NCBI GenBank assembly: GCA_020831705.1
Contig: JAFIGB010000067.1
Location: forward strand, 1-43,191
DNA length: 43,191 bases
Direction of reading: 5' to 3'
Source of the DNA: Candidatus Sumerlaeia bacterium
GTDB lineage: Bacteria > Sumerlaeota > Sumerlaeia > SLMS01
The position numbers were made by a program, and so were the translations under genes. The notes under the pieces were generated by a model. It saw only the letters and a program-made list of their open reading frames with translations. It ran no database searches and had not been told where the DNA came from. This document shows positions 1-8,385 of the stretch, piece by piece. Each line of letters opens with the position of its first letter. Position 1 is the first letter of the stretch.

Positions 1-2594
1 TCGTTGGAGGGGGTGGGAGCCTCCCGCGTAATCGTCCGCTGGGCGAGGCTGCTGTGTGTCCCTTCGTCGTCCGTCGCACGTACCTCGATGAGATTCGTGC
101 CAACGACAAGCCCGTCTGCTGTGAAGCTCCAACTGGTCGTACCACTGGCGGTCTGCCATGCACCACCGTTGTTGCGCCACTGGACCGAGGAGACGGTGCT
201 ATCCGATGCGGTCGCTGTCCCTGAGAAGTCGACACTCGTGGTTTCGTTACTGACGGTCTGGTTGGCGGATGGTGTGGTGATGATCGGGGGAGGGAATGGC
301 ACGCTTTCTATGGGCTCCGAGGCAAGGCGGAACCCGAAACTGTAGAAGGTGCCCCCCGAAATCGATCTGGGAGCCCTCCAGCGATTAGCCGAGCGACTGG
401 CACCGGCGCTGGAGTCCCAGTCGCCGCCTCGTAATACAGGGTCTTCCCTAATGATTTGACCAGAGCTGTCAAAACCAGTCGGCCCCGTGGGATCGGTGAC
501 ACTACCGCCCGGGAGCGAACTCGAGTACCAATCCTGGCACCACTCCCACACATTGCCGTGCATGTCATACAGACCAAAGGCGTTGGGCAGCTTTTGGCCC
601 ACTGGCTTGGTCCCATGATCTGGATCTGAACTGGAAGAAGCGTTATTCCCGCAATACCACATGTACTGACTGCGGATCCCATCATCCTGGCATGCGTCTG
701 CCACCGAAAGTGAATCACCAAAATGAAACCGTGTCGTCGTTCCCGCACGGGCGGCGTATTCCCATTCCGCCTCCGTTGGCAGGCGGAATGTCGCCGTCGC
801 ACCCTGCCCCGTCGATATAATGTGTGTATTCAGTGCTGTGATAAAGTTCTGGGCATCGTCCCAGGAGACTCGTTCCATTGGGTTGTTGGGCCGACCGGGA
901 AAATCGAGATGCGGCCATTCCTCACCCATCACGGCCTCCCACTGCGCCTGCGTCACCGGGTACCTGCTCATGAAGTAGTCCTGTGTCAGCGTCACGTTCG
1001 TCTGTGGACCTTCGTCATCTCCTCGGCCCCGTTCGTCTCCCGGTGAACCCATGACAAATGATCCCGCCGGAATGCGCACCATGATCAGGGGGATATCGCC
1101 GGGAAGTGTGATGATGATTTCTTCGGCGAGACGCGTGACGACTCGTGAGCTGAGTTCGCTGTGCGTGCCCTCGGCGTTCGTTGCACGCACCTCTATCAGA
1201 TTGACACCCACTTCCAGCGGCGAAGCCGAGAAGTCCCAACTTGTGGTGCCGCTGGCGGCCTGCCATGCACCCCCATTGTTACGCCAATGAACCGCGGAGA
1301 CGGTGCTGTCCGGTGACGACGCCGTACCTGAGAAAGTAACGCTGGTGGTATCGTTGCCAACGGTCTCGTTGGCGGATGGCGAGACGATGGAGGGTGGCGG
1401 AAAAACAACTTCTGCCTGCCGCAAAATAGTGCGCGTGGCGAAGGGCGAGCTGAGATCACTGTGCGTACCTTCGGCGTTTGTCGCACGCACCTCAATCAGA
1501 TTGGTACCCACCTCCAGCGGCGAGGCGGAGAAGTCCCAACTTGTGGTACCGCTGGCGGCTTGCCATTCACCGCCATTGATACGCCACTGCACCGAGGAGA
1601 CGGTGCTATCCACTGCTGATGCCGTACCTGCGAACGCCACACTCGTGGTTTCGTTGCCAACGGTTTGGTTGGGGGGTGGGGAGTCGATGGTAATGGTTGG
1701 GGGAGGGGGTGGTACGCCAACCAGCCGGAACCCCAGGTTGTTGCGACTTGTGCTTGAAGGTACGCTGCTGCGACTGGCCGAACGGCAACTCCCGGCATCG
1801 CTGTCCCAACCGCCGCCACGCACTACCCGCCGCGGGTCATTAGTCACCCCACCCGGCGGATCCGGCCATCTCGGATCGAACACGCTCCCGCCCGGTAAAC
1901 TGGCAAAGTAGTCCCGAGACCACTCCCTCACATTGCCGTGCATGTCGTACAGGCCGAAGGCGTTCGGAAGCTTCTGCCCCACGGGCTTGGTTCCATAATC
2001 CGCGTCGGGGTCCCCATCGTTCCAGTTCCCATTATTCCCCTCCCACCACATATAATCCGATCGATTTCCCGGCAATGCACCGGCCGCGCAGTCTTCCTCC
2101 TGATCATCGCAGCCGAGCGAGTCCCCGAAGTAAAACCGCGTCGTCGTTCCCGCACGCGCCGCATACTCCCACTCTGCGTCGGATGGAAGCCGTAAAGTCA
2201 CCGGCCCTTGATCTGTCGCGGAAATGTGGGCGTTCAGCGCTGATATGAAGCCCTGAATTTCGAACCAGGAAACGTTTTCCACTGGATTATCTGGTCGGCC
2301 TGAGAATAAGGATGGATTGATATCCCTCAGCGCATCCCACTGTTCCTGCGTTACCGGGTACTTGCCCATGTAGAAGTCCTTCGTCAGCGTTACATTGGTT
2401 AGCGGACCCTCATTGCCCGACCGTCCAACCTCGTCCTCCGGCGACCCCATGACAAATGACCCTGCCGGGATGAGGACCAGTTCCAGTTCAACATCGCCGG
2501 GGAGGATGATTGTCCTCTCCTCCTGAGCCATCATGCTGGCCGGAAAACCGGCAAAAATCAGGATCGAAAGACAGAAAAGGAGAAAACGTGGCAT
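1..2594 (-). CDS. Secreted protein with two SUMF1-fold domains and Ig-like repeats (3' end beyond window)
   Basis: The frame reads without a stop from ATG 2594 to the left edge (864 codons), so the gene is incomplete. The start has a strong ribosome site (GGAGGT, spacing about 6) and is followed by a signal peptide of about 23 residues ending near PASMMAQ. Domain order: SUMF1/formylglycine-generating-enzyme fold 1 (about 2490-1720; IPAGSFVMGSP, YPVTQEQW, RLPSDAEWEYAARAG, GLYDMHGNVREW, VVRGGGWDSDAG), two tandem Ig-like repeats, SUMF1 fold 2 (about 1110-320; same motifs), then a third Ig-like repeat. True formylglycine-generating enzymes use two cysteines spaced C-x4-C near the C-terminus. Here domain 1 has only the second (GSCRSASR) and domain 2 neither (GASRSANR), so a classical copper oxidase role is unlikely. 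The family also includes EgtB-like, PvdO-like and purely structural members; the function is unknown. No partner gene is visible. Confidence 0.9.
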   Translation of the reverse strand, partial: MPRFLLFCLSILIFAGFPASMMAQEERTIILPGDVELELVLIPAGSFVMGSPEDEVGRSGNEGPLTNVTLTKDFYMGKYPVTQEQWDALRDINPSLFSGRPDNPVENVSWFEIQGFISALNAHISATDQGPVTLRLPSDAEWEYAARAGTTTRFYFGDSLGCDDQEEDCAAGALPGNRSDYMWWEGNNGNWNDGDPDADYGTKPVGQKLPNAFGLYDMHGNVREWSRDYFASLPGGSVFDPRWPDPPGGVTNDPRRVVRGGGWDSDAGSCRSASRSSVPSSTSRNNLGFRLVGVPPPPPTITIDSPPPNQTVGNETTSVAFAGTASAVDSTVSSVQWRINGGEWQAASGTTSWDFSASPLEVGTNLIEVRATNAEGTHSDLSSPFATRTILRQAEVVFPPPSIVSPSANETVGNDTTSVTFSGTASSPDSTVSAVHWRNNGGAWQAASGTTSWDFSASPLEVGVNLIEVRATNAEGTHSELSSRVVTRLAEEIIITLPGDIPLIMVRIPAGSFVMGSPGDERGRGDDEGPQTNVTLTQDYFMSRYPVTQAQWEAVMGEEWPHLDFPGRPNNPMERVSWDDAQNFITALNTHIISTGQGATATFRLPTEAEWEYAARAGTTTRFHFGDSLSVADACQDDGIRSQYMWYCGNNASSSSDPDHGTKPVGQKLPNAFGLYDMHGNVWEWCQDWYSSSLPGGSVTDPTGPTGFDSSGQIIREDPVLRGGDWDSSAGASRSANRWRAPRSISGGTFYSFGFRLASEPIESVPFPPPIITTPSANQTVSNETTSVDFSGTATASDSTVSSVQWRNNGGAWQTASGTTSWSFTADGLVVGTNLIEVRATDDEGTHSSLAQRTITREAPTPSN
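22..290 (-). repeat. Third Ig-like repeat of the SUMF1-fold protein
   Basis: It is the same unit as the pair at 1125-1700 (TVSNETTSV, WRNNGGAWQTASGTTSW, NLIEVRATDDEGTHS), placed after the second SUMF1-fold domain. The protein continues beyond the left edge, so more repeats may follow. Confidence 0.75.
1125..1700 (-). repeat. Two tandem Ig-like repeats (about 90 codons each) in the SUMF1-fold protein
   Basis: Repeat A spans roughly 1700-1432 and repeat B roughly 1400-1125. Both encode the pattern TVGN-TTSV-FSGTAS, then WR-NGG-WQAASGTTSWDFS, then an LEVG-NLIEVRATNAEGTHS block. By eye they are about 85% identical in DNA over the second half, suggesting recent duplication. A third copy lies at about 290-22 and is more diverged (TADGLVVGTN in place of SASPLEVGTN). 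Boundaries are approximate. Confidence 0.8.
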
Positions 2595-2809
2595 GGGGAG
2601 ACCTCCGGGGGATGGTGGAAAAGTGCGGTTCTGGATGATGGGGTGGTTCATGATTAAGGTGGGAAAAGAACGTGTCATTGCTTGATTTTCCTTCACTTGG
2701 CAAAAGTTGGGAGGATGGTCGAACGGAATCCCTGCACAGAGGGGCCATAAGTGTTTGTATGTAATGGTGGCTGTGATAATCCTGATTATTTCCCATTGCA
2801 AGAGGAAAA

Positions 2810-2828
2810 ACCCGGAAATTTCCCGGGT
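2810..2828 (-). terminator. Small hairpin with U-tract on the minus strand (attenuator-like)
   Basis: ACCCGG and CCGGGT form a perfect 6-bp stem with a 7-base loop. Read on the minus strand it is followed by TTTTTCC, the shape of an intrinsic terminator. It lies upstream of the minus-strand SUMF1-fold gene, with no visible gene to terminate, so a leader attenuator or chance are both possible. Confidence 0.3.
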
Positions 2829-2906
2829 GTGAATTGCGGGGGTGTTCCCTGATGGGGTGTTTGGGAATCCTAGGGAGGTGTCATGGATCGGGGTGGAGGC
2901 GCTTAT

Positions 2907-2933
2907 TGGCCATTTCCACGGATCAAATGGCCA
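2907..2933. promoter_or_regulatory. 9-bp perfect inverted repeat, possible operator
   Basis: TGGCCATTT and AAATGGCCA form a perfect 9-bp inverted repeat around a 9-base spacer, about 90 bases upstream of the lipoprotein start. There is no U-tract on either side, so a protein-binding site is more likely than a terminator. The regulator is unknown. Confidence 0.3.
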
Positions 2934-3022
2934 TTCCTCCCTTGATCCCGAATGGTGGAGGAAGATGATGGGGATTCGGTCGGTTTTTTGGCGGCCATTT
3001 TCCGGAAGGACTGGTTTATCCC

Positions 3023-3466
3023 GTGATTTTTCGTTCCCTGATTCTCTTCGCGACGGTCTTTGCCGTGGCTTCCTGTACAATGGTGCAAACTTCAGAGACG
3101 GCACCCGAACCGACTCCAGCCCCCGAACCCCCTCCCCCCGTGGTTGTGCAGGTGGAAACTGATCCCCTTATTGCCCAGGATCTGGTGGGCAAGGTGGCCA
3201 TCCGTAATTACCAGTGGGATGAGGAGAATCATCCCTCGATTTCCTTTGTGCTGGAAAATCTTACGGCCACGGAATCCTTTGAATTGGAACTTTCCTCGGA
3301 GTTTTATGATCATGCCGGGGAGCCTCGGTTTCGCACTCCTTGGACGCGGTTCGTTGTGGAACCGGGGAAGCGCCACCACTATTACGCTCAGGCCGATCGG
3401 CGGGGGGTGATCCAGGGAAGGGTCTTTCTTCGTCAGGTCATTGAAGGGGTCGACACCACCGAATGA
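3023..3466 (+). CDS. Lipoprotein, YcfL-like
   Basis: This 147-residue protein starts at GTG 3023, with GGAAGGA upstream at a rather long 12-base spacing. Residues 1-17 are a lipoprotein signal peptide ending in the lipobox VASC, with lipidated Cys18. A Pro/Glu-rich spacer (about 27-42) follows, then a single beta-rich domain. The arrangement (a conserved core after a short linker, with blocks like VAIRNYQW and EFYDHAGEP) is reminiscent of the YcfL/DUF1425 outer-membrane lipoprotein family, but I assign this weakly. It is the first gene of an operon: its stop overlaps the next start (ATGA at 3463), so it is translationally coupled to the permease. Confidence 0.75.
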   Translation: MIFRSLILFATVFAVASCTMVQTSETAPEPTPAPEPPPPVVVQVETDPLIAQDLVGKVAIRNYQWDEENHPSISFVLENLTATESFELELSSEFYDHAGEPRFRTPWTRFVVEPGKRHHYYAQADRRGVIQGRVFLRQVIEGVDTTE

Positions 3467-4443
3467 TCTACTTTTTGAAACGGCTTCCCCTGGCCTTCCT
3501 GACGTTGCTGCTGGTGGCGTCGGCGTGTTTTTTTCTGACCAAGGCGGCGGGCGAGGAGGCGGCCTTCGGGGAGCGCAATCCGCCCCCGGAAGTGCGTGCG
3601 GAAATTGAACGGAAGTGGGGTCTTGATCGGCCCCTCCATGAGCAATACCTGCTGCACATGAGCAAATTGCTCGTTCTCGATTCGATGGAATCGCGCAAGC
3701 AGCGCAATCGGACGCTTCGCGATGTGCTCAAGTCCCACCTTCCCCCTTCCCTGCGGCTGGGTGCCCGCGCCCTCATTCTTGCCATCGTTCTCGGGGTTCC
3801 CGTCGGGGTTTTTTGCGCCATCTATCACAATCGGATTCCGGACAATGGAGGGACGGTGTTGGCGCTGGTTGGTGTGTCCGTTCCCAATTTTGTACTCGCC
3901 AGTTTTGCGATCTATTTCCTCGCCCGCCGCTGGGAGTTGTTCCCTGCCATTGGGTGGGACACGCCGACGCCGCCCTGGCAACTCGGCGAGGGGATGCCGG
4001 CATTTATGCATGGCATCTGGGATGAGATTTGGCGGACGCGATTGTGGGTTCCTGCGGCGTGTCTGGCGGCGTTTCCCTTTGCGGCGATTATGCGCCTGAC
4101 ACGTTCCTCGATGCTCGATGCCCTGCGGCAGGATTACGTCCGCACGGCGAGGGCGAAGGGGGTGGCGGCCTGGCGGGTCATTGTTGTTCATGCCCTGCGT
4201 AATGCCCTGACCCCCGTAGTAACCTACATCGGCCCGGTGACGGCGGGCGTGCTGACGGGGTCGCTGGTAGTGGAGACGATTTTTGCCCTGCCCGGTCTGG
4301 GGCGGTTCTTTGTGGAATCGGTCAATAACCGTGACATGCCCCTTATTATGGGGCTGACGGTATTTTATTCGGCGCTGCTGGTTTCCATGAACCTGATCGT
4401 GGATGCGATATACCCGATCCTGAACCCGCGTCTGAGAAAATGA
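3463..4443 (+). CDS. DppB/OppB-type ABC transporter permease
   Basis: This 326-residue inner-membrane protein has the typical dipeptide/oligopeptide permease layout: TM1 at residues 8-28, a periplasmic segment with the family pattern IERKWGLDRPLHEQYL (about 47-62), then further TM helices. The cytoplasmic EAA loop DYVRTARAKGVAAWRV that contacts the ATPase and the C-terminal LPGLGRFFVESVNNRDMPLI block are both intact. It should pair with a DppC-type permease, two ATPases and a binding protein, but none is next to it. Instead it is coupled by 4-base ATGA overlaps to a lipoprotein before and a glycosyltransferase-like protein after. The fold call is firm; the substrate is not known. Confidence 0.9.
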   Translation: MIYFLKRLPLAFLTLLLVASACFFLTKAAGEEAAFGERNPPPEVRAEIERKWGLDRPLHEQYLLHMSKLLVLDSMESRKQRNRTLRDVLKSHLPPSLRLGARALILAIVLGVPVGVFCAIYHNRIPDNGGTVLALVGVSVPNFVLASFAIYFLARRWELFPAIGWDTPTPPWQLGEGMPAFMHGIWDEIWRTRLWVPAACLAAFPFAAIMRLTRSSMLDALRQDYVRTARAKGVAAWRVIVVHALRNALTPVVTYIGPVTAGVLTGSLVVETIFALPGLGRFFVESVNNRDMPLIMGLTVFYSALLVSMNLIVDAIYPILNPRLRK

Positions 4444-6431
4444 ATTTCCGAGGAATTCTCATTCAATCCCGGTGGGGAGCCCTTGCCCTCTTCCTCTTCG
4501 TGGTGGGTCTCGGTCTTCTCTTTTTCCACGGCCAGCTTGAGAGTTCGGATGAAGTGCTGATGGCGGCGACTTCCGTGTCGCTGGCAGATCGGGGTTCCCT
4601 CCGATTCACCGAACCAATTTATGATCACTATTTCAGTGGATATGGGTTGGGGATGCCGCTGGTGGGAATTCCGCCGCACCTTCTTCAGCGCGGGCTTGGA
4701 TTTATCGGGGTTATCGATGAGAATGCCCCTGCCCTTTTCAATCTTGCACCGGTGATACTATCGGGCATTGCGCTGGTCTTTCTCGGCGGATTCCTCGGTG
4801 GGCAACGGCGCTGGGCGTATCTTGGCCTTGTGCTGCTGGCGTGTCCGCTCCTTGCCGCAGCCCAGCGATTTTACTCCGAAATGCTTTTGGCAGCGGCTCT
4901 CGCGGTTCTCTTTTGCCTGTTTGAGAAGGGGCGACATTCCCGACCTTCCCCGAAATTGATTGTGCTGATGGGGGTGGGGGTCTTTTTGGCCGCCTGTCTG
5001 GCCATGCTCTCAAGGATTGCCGCCCTGCCGTTTCTGCTCCTCGCGTTGGTGTGGGGGTGGCGGCATGGAACGAAGTGGACCTTCCTCCTCCCAGCCCTTG
5101 GTGGAATTCTGGCGGGTGGTGCGATCACGATGCTCCAGAACATTGCTCTTTGGGGTGGTCCCTTTGAAACTGGCTATAAAGGACAGAACTTCACGACACC
5201 CCTTGGAACCGGTGCGTATGCCCTTCTGTTCTCCACCGAACGGGGCGCCCTGATCTTCTTCCCCGCCCTTTTGGTGCCCCTGCTTGGGTGGAAGCATTTG
5301 GGTGGTCCCCAGCGACGTTTGACGGTGGCTGCCGTGGCGCTGACGCTTTTTTCGATCTGCTTTCATGGAGTCTTCTGGACGTGGCATGGGGGATGGACCG
5401 CCGGGCCAAGATTCCTGCTGCCGGTTCTGATTCTATTCATCCCGGGTATTGCCCGGGTTGTGTCCCGATGGAGACATCTGGTTTTCCCCCTGAAGCTCTT
5501 CGTTGTCGTCTCCATCGCGTGGGGAATCATGATGAACTGGATTTACCTCCAGCATTCGCCCATGCACTGGTGGCGGCTGACTTGGGGTTTTCACCTGATT
5601 GAAAACAAGTTTCTCTTCATGCCCCAGATGAGCCTTTGGCAGGCGTGGATGGAGGGCGTTCCCCTTCCCCGCCTGACGAGCGTCCTGCCCCCGGCATGGA
5701 GCCTCTTCTTCACCGCCATGGGAATCACCTTCGTTGCGGTGTCGCTATACCCGCTTCTGGTGCCGTTCCGGGGACACACGGGAATCTCGGGGAAGGCGGC
5801 ATTGAAGCCGGTGGAGTTCCGGGGAATCCGTCCGGCACCCCTTCAGGTGGCCATCCTTGGGGTGGTTTTTCTTCTTCTGGCAGCGACGAAATGGTTCTCA
5901 GGCCCCCGCGGCTGGGAGGTCATCGGGGCCGGATTCTATGCCGAGCGCCCAAGCCATCTGCTCCTGGACGGGCAGCAGGGGACTTTCAGGGGGTGGCTGG
6001 ATTACCCCTTGGCGACGCCGATGCGGCTCCATCTTCGCGGGGCCGGTCCCTACCGGGTGACGGTCAATGGGGAGACGATTTTCGAGGATGGCGACGTGGG
6101 GCCTCCCCGTCTTTCCCGGGCAGACCTTAATTTATCCCCCGGGCTTCACCAGATCGAAGTGCAGGTTTTGCCCCGTCCCCAGGGGGCCCCTTCCCGCATC
6201 GAGCTTTTCTGGAGTTGGGGGGGCGAAGGGCGGTTTATGACCCCGGCGGGGGGAGAGTACCTGCTTCCCAGACCGTTAACGGCGAGCGAGCAGTTCTTCA
6301 CCCGGATCTGGCGGCGAAAGGAAATCCTTCTGGGCGCTGTATTGGCGCTCCTGTTGCTGATGAAAGGAGGGGCATCTGCGTTCTTGCAGTCCCTGCCCCT
6401 TGGAAGGAACAATTCCGCGGTATCGAGGTGA
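4440..6431 (+). CDS. Polytopic membrane protein, glycosyltransferase (GT39/PMT)-like, with C-terminal beta-rich domain
   Basis: The 663-residue protein has a TM helix at about 13-30, then a conserved acidic pair (SSDEV, residues 35-39) in the first periplasmic loop. This is the usual position of the catalytic acidic residue in GT-C enzymes of the PMT/ArnT type that use polyprenyl-phosphate sugars. About ten further TM helices follow to residue 490. Residues about 495-620 form a soluble beta-rich domain (LRGAGPYRVTVNGETIF, LNLSPGLHQIEV) resembling PA14 or a carbohydrate-binding fold. A last TM helix (about 640-655) follows. The start overlaps the permease stop (ATGA). Family membership is inferred from topology and the DE motif; donor and acceptor are unknown. 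Confidence 0.7.
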   Translation: MNFRGILIQSRWGALALFLFVVGLGLLFFHGQLESSDEVLMAATSVSLADRGSLRFTEPIYDHYFSGYGLGMPLVGIPPHLLQRGLGFIGVIDENAPALFNLAPVILSGIALVFLGGFLGGQRRWAYLGLVLLACPLLAAAQRFYSEMLLAAALAVLFCLFEKGRHSRPSPKLIVLMGVGVFLAACLAMLSRIAALPFLLLALVWGWRHGTKWTFLLPALGGILAGGAITMLQNIALWGGPFETGYKGQNFTTPLGTGAYALLFSTERGALIFFPALLVPLLGWKHLGGPQRRLTVAAVALTLFSICFHGVFWTWHGGWTAGPRFLLPVLILFIPGIARVVSRWRHLVFPLKLFVVVSIAWGIMMNWIYLQHSPMHWWRLTWGFHLIENKFLFMPQMSLWQAWMEGVPLPRLTSVLPPAWSLFFTAMGITFVAVSLYPLLVPFRGHTGISGKAALKPVEFRGIRPAPLQVAILGVVFLLLAATKWFSGPRGWEVIGAGFYAERPSHLLLDGQQGTFRGWLDYPLATPMRLHLRGAGPYRVTVNGETIFEDGDVGPPRLSRADLNLSPGLHQIEVQVLPRPQGAPSRIELFWSWGGEGRFMTPAGGEYLLPRPLTASEQFFTRIWRRKEILLGAVLALLLLMKGGASAFLQSLPLGRNNSAVSR

Positions 6432-6547
6432 CTCGACGTACCGCCGAACCGTGAAATTACGAAACAACCGGCGGCGGGTGGAAAAAGTCTGCTCCTCGCG
6501 ATGGTCCCCGGGCCAGCAATCAACCTCCACGGAGAACCCTGACAACC

Positions 6548-8347
6548 ATGATTCAGTCCACCGACGTTGAACTCGGCCGCACCCTTGTGGAAATGGGCAA
6601 GGTCGACCCCGACATGCTCGACAGCGCGGTGCGTGATGCCAACAAGGCCAATGAGCGCCTTGACCGGGTACTGATCAAGATGGGGCTTTGTGACCAGGAG
6701 GCGATCCTGCAGGCCACCGCCAAGATCCTTCACCTTCCCTACCAGAAACTTGGTTCCCTGGCCCCCGATGTGGAGGCGGTCAGGCTGGTACCGGCTGAAA
6801 TCGCCGAGCATTACTCCATCGTCCCGGTGGAACTGAATGATGGTGTGCTTTACATCGCCACCCACACCCCCGGGGATCTGTTCATGGTGGATGAACTGCG
6901 TCGCCAATTGGGGGTGGAGCTGGAATTGATCGTCGCCACCGAGTCGGAAATCGACAAGGCCTACAACAATATCTACGGTATTGGTGGTGCTGTGATGCAG
7001 CGCCTCAGCGAGGAGCAGAACAAGCTCCCCCAGGAAGCCGAGGTCAGCCTTTCCGACAACATCGACATTGATGAGATGGCGGCCGACGCCACCATCGTCC
7101 GCTTCGTGAACCAGCTCATTCAGGAAGCCATGCGCGACCGCGCGACGGATATCCATGTCGAGCCGATGGACAAGGAGCTTCGCATCCGCTACCGCATCGA
7201 CGGCATGCTCTATGAAGCCCCCATCCCCCCGGCGATCAAGAAATTCCAGGCGGCGATCATCAGCCGTCTCAAGATCATGGCCGACCTCAATATTGCCGAG
7301 CGTCGCCTCCCCCAGGACGGCAAGATCAAGATCAAGGCGGGGGAGAAGGAATTCGACCTTCGTGTGGCCACGGTGCCCACGCCCTACGGTGAATCGATCG
7401 CCATTCGTATTCTTTCCCGTGATTCCGAAATGACGACGCTGCAGAAGCTCGGCTTCAGCGACGAACACATGGGCATGATGCGCCAGATGATCCAAAAGCC
7501 GTACGGGATTATCTTCGTCACCGGGCCGACGGGTTCGGGCAAGTCCACCACCCTTTACGCCAGTCTTTCGGAAATCAATTCCACCGACCGCAAGATCATC
7601 ACCATCGAGGACCCCATCGAGTACCGTATTGCGGGGACGACACAGATCCAGGTCAATGGCCCCATCGGGTTGACGTTCGCCCGTATTCTGCGCACGACCC
7701 TGCGTCTCGACCCCGACGTCATCATGGTCGGTGAAACCCGCGACCCCGAGACCGCAAAAATCACCATCGCCACGGCCATGACGGGCCACCTTGTTTTCTC
7801 CACGCTCCATACAAACGACGCCTGTGGTTCCTTCACCCGTCTGACCGACATGGGTGTGGAACCGTTCCTCATTGCGTCCTCGGTGGAGGGTGTTCTGGCC
7901 CAGCGCCTGGTCCGTGTGCTTTGTCCCCAATGCAAGCAAAGCTACCGCCCCGACCCGGGGCTGGTTCGTCAGCTGAACATGACACGGGACAATCCGGACA
8001 ATATAGATTTCAAGCGCCCCGGCGGTTGCGAGGCATGCCGCTATACAGGATACGCCGGCCGTACCTGCATTATCGAAATGGTACGCATGGACGAGGCGGT
8101 GCGGCGCAAGGTCGTCACGAATTCCTCCGCAAGTGATGTCAAGGCGACGGCAATGAAGAACGGCATGAAGCCGATCCGCTTCGCCGGTTGGCAGAAAATC
8201 AAATCAGGCATGACCACCTGTGACGAGGTTCTCCGCGTGACCATGGAGGACGAATTCAACGACGAGTTCACCGGCGAGGAAGAGGAGCACAAGGGCCTCG
8301 TCGTCGAGGAAATACTCGGCGACCCTGATGCTCGCCAGGACGACTGA
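6548..8347 (+). CDS. gspE: Type II secretion/type IV pilus assembly ATPase GspE/PilB
   Basis: This 599-residue hexameric ATPase would power pseudopilus assembly from the cytoplasmic face. The N-terminal GspE/PilB domain (residues about 1-150) contains LVEMGKVDPDMLDSAV and HLPYQKL. The ATPase core carries Walker A GPTGSGKST (residues 326-334), the Asp box ITIEDPIEY, Walker B LDPDVIMVGETRDPET, and the His box GHLVFSTLHTND. A zinc-binding tetracysteine (CPQC and CEAC) lies at about residues 459-499. An acidic C-terminal tail ends the protein. GGAGAA precedes the ATG. It is the first gene of a nine-gene operon that continues with gspF. GspE and PilB are hard to tell apart; the GspH-K set downstream favours GspE. 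Confidence 0.95.
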   Translation: MIQSTDVELGRTLVEMGKVDPDMLDSAVRDANKANERLDRVLIKMGLCDQEAILQATAKILHLPYQKLGSLAPDVEAVRLVPAEIAEHYSIVPVELNDGVLYIATHTPGDLFMVDELRRQLGVELELIVATESEIDKAYNNIYGIGGAVMQRLSEEQNKLPQEAEVSLSDNIDIDEMAADATIVRFVNQLIQEAMRDRATDIHVEPMDKELRIRYRIDGMLYEAPIPPAIKKFQAAIISRLKIMADLNIAERRLPQDGKIKIKAGEKEFDLRVATVPTPYGESIAIRILSRDSEMTTLQKLGFSDEHMGMMRQMIQKPYGIIFVTGPTGSGKSTTLYASLSEINSTDRKIITIEDPIEYRIAGTTQIQVNGPIGLTFARILRTTLRLDPDVIMVGETRDPETAKITIATAMTGHLVFSTLHTNDACGSFTRLTDMGVEPFLIASSVEGVLAQRLVRVLCPQCKQSYRPDPGLVRQLNMTRDNPDNIDFKRPGGCEACRYTGYAGRTCIIEMVRMDEAVRRKVVTNSSASDVKATAMKNGMKPIRFAGWQKIKSGMTTCDEVLRVTMEDEFNDEFTGEEEEHKGLVVEEILGDPDARQDD

Positions 8348-8385
8348 TCCTCCCATCCCATCCGACCAGGAATTGACACGACAAG

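Larger units (their letters stand above)
2595..3022. other. Intergenic region between divergent genes
   Basis: These 428 bases separate the divergent SUMF1-fold gene and the lipoprotein operon and must hold both promoters; I cannot place -35/-10 boxes with confidence. No convincing protein frame is seen. Two inverted repeats inside are listed separately (2810-2828 and 2907-2933). Confidence 0.6.

Noticed and set aside
1125-1700. Near-identical repeats as a possible insertion element
   Set aside because: The units keep the reading frame and encode an Ig-like domain; there are no terminal inverted repeats or transposase.
1773-1800. Calling the first SUMF1 domain a classical formylglycine-generating enzyme
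   Set aside because: Only one of the two required cysteines is present and no sulfatase gene is in the window.
6146-7939. Long open frame (about 600 codons) on the minus strand opposite gspE
   Set aside because: It mirrors a strongly conserved ATPase gene on the other strand, has no recognisable domain, and such antisense frames are expected in GC-rich coding DNA.
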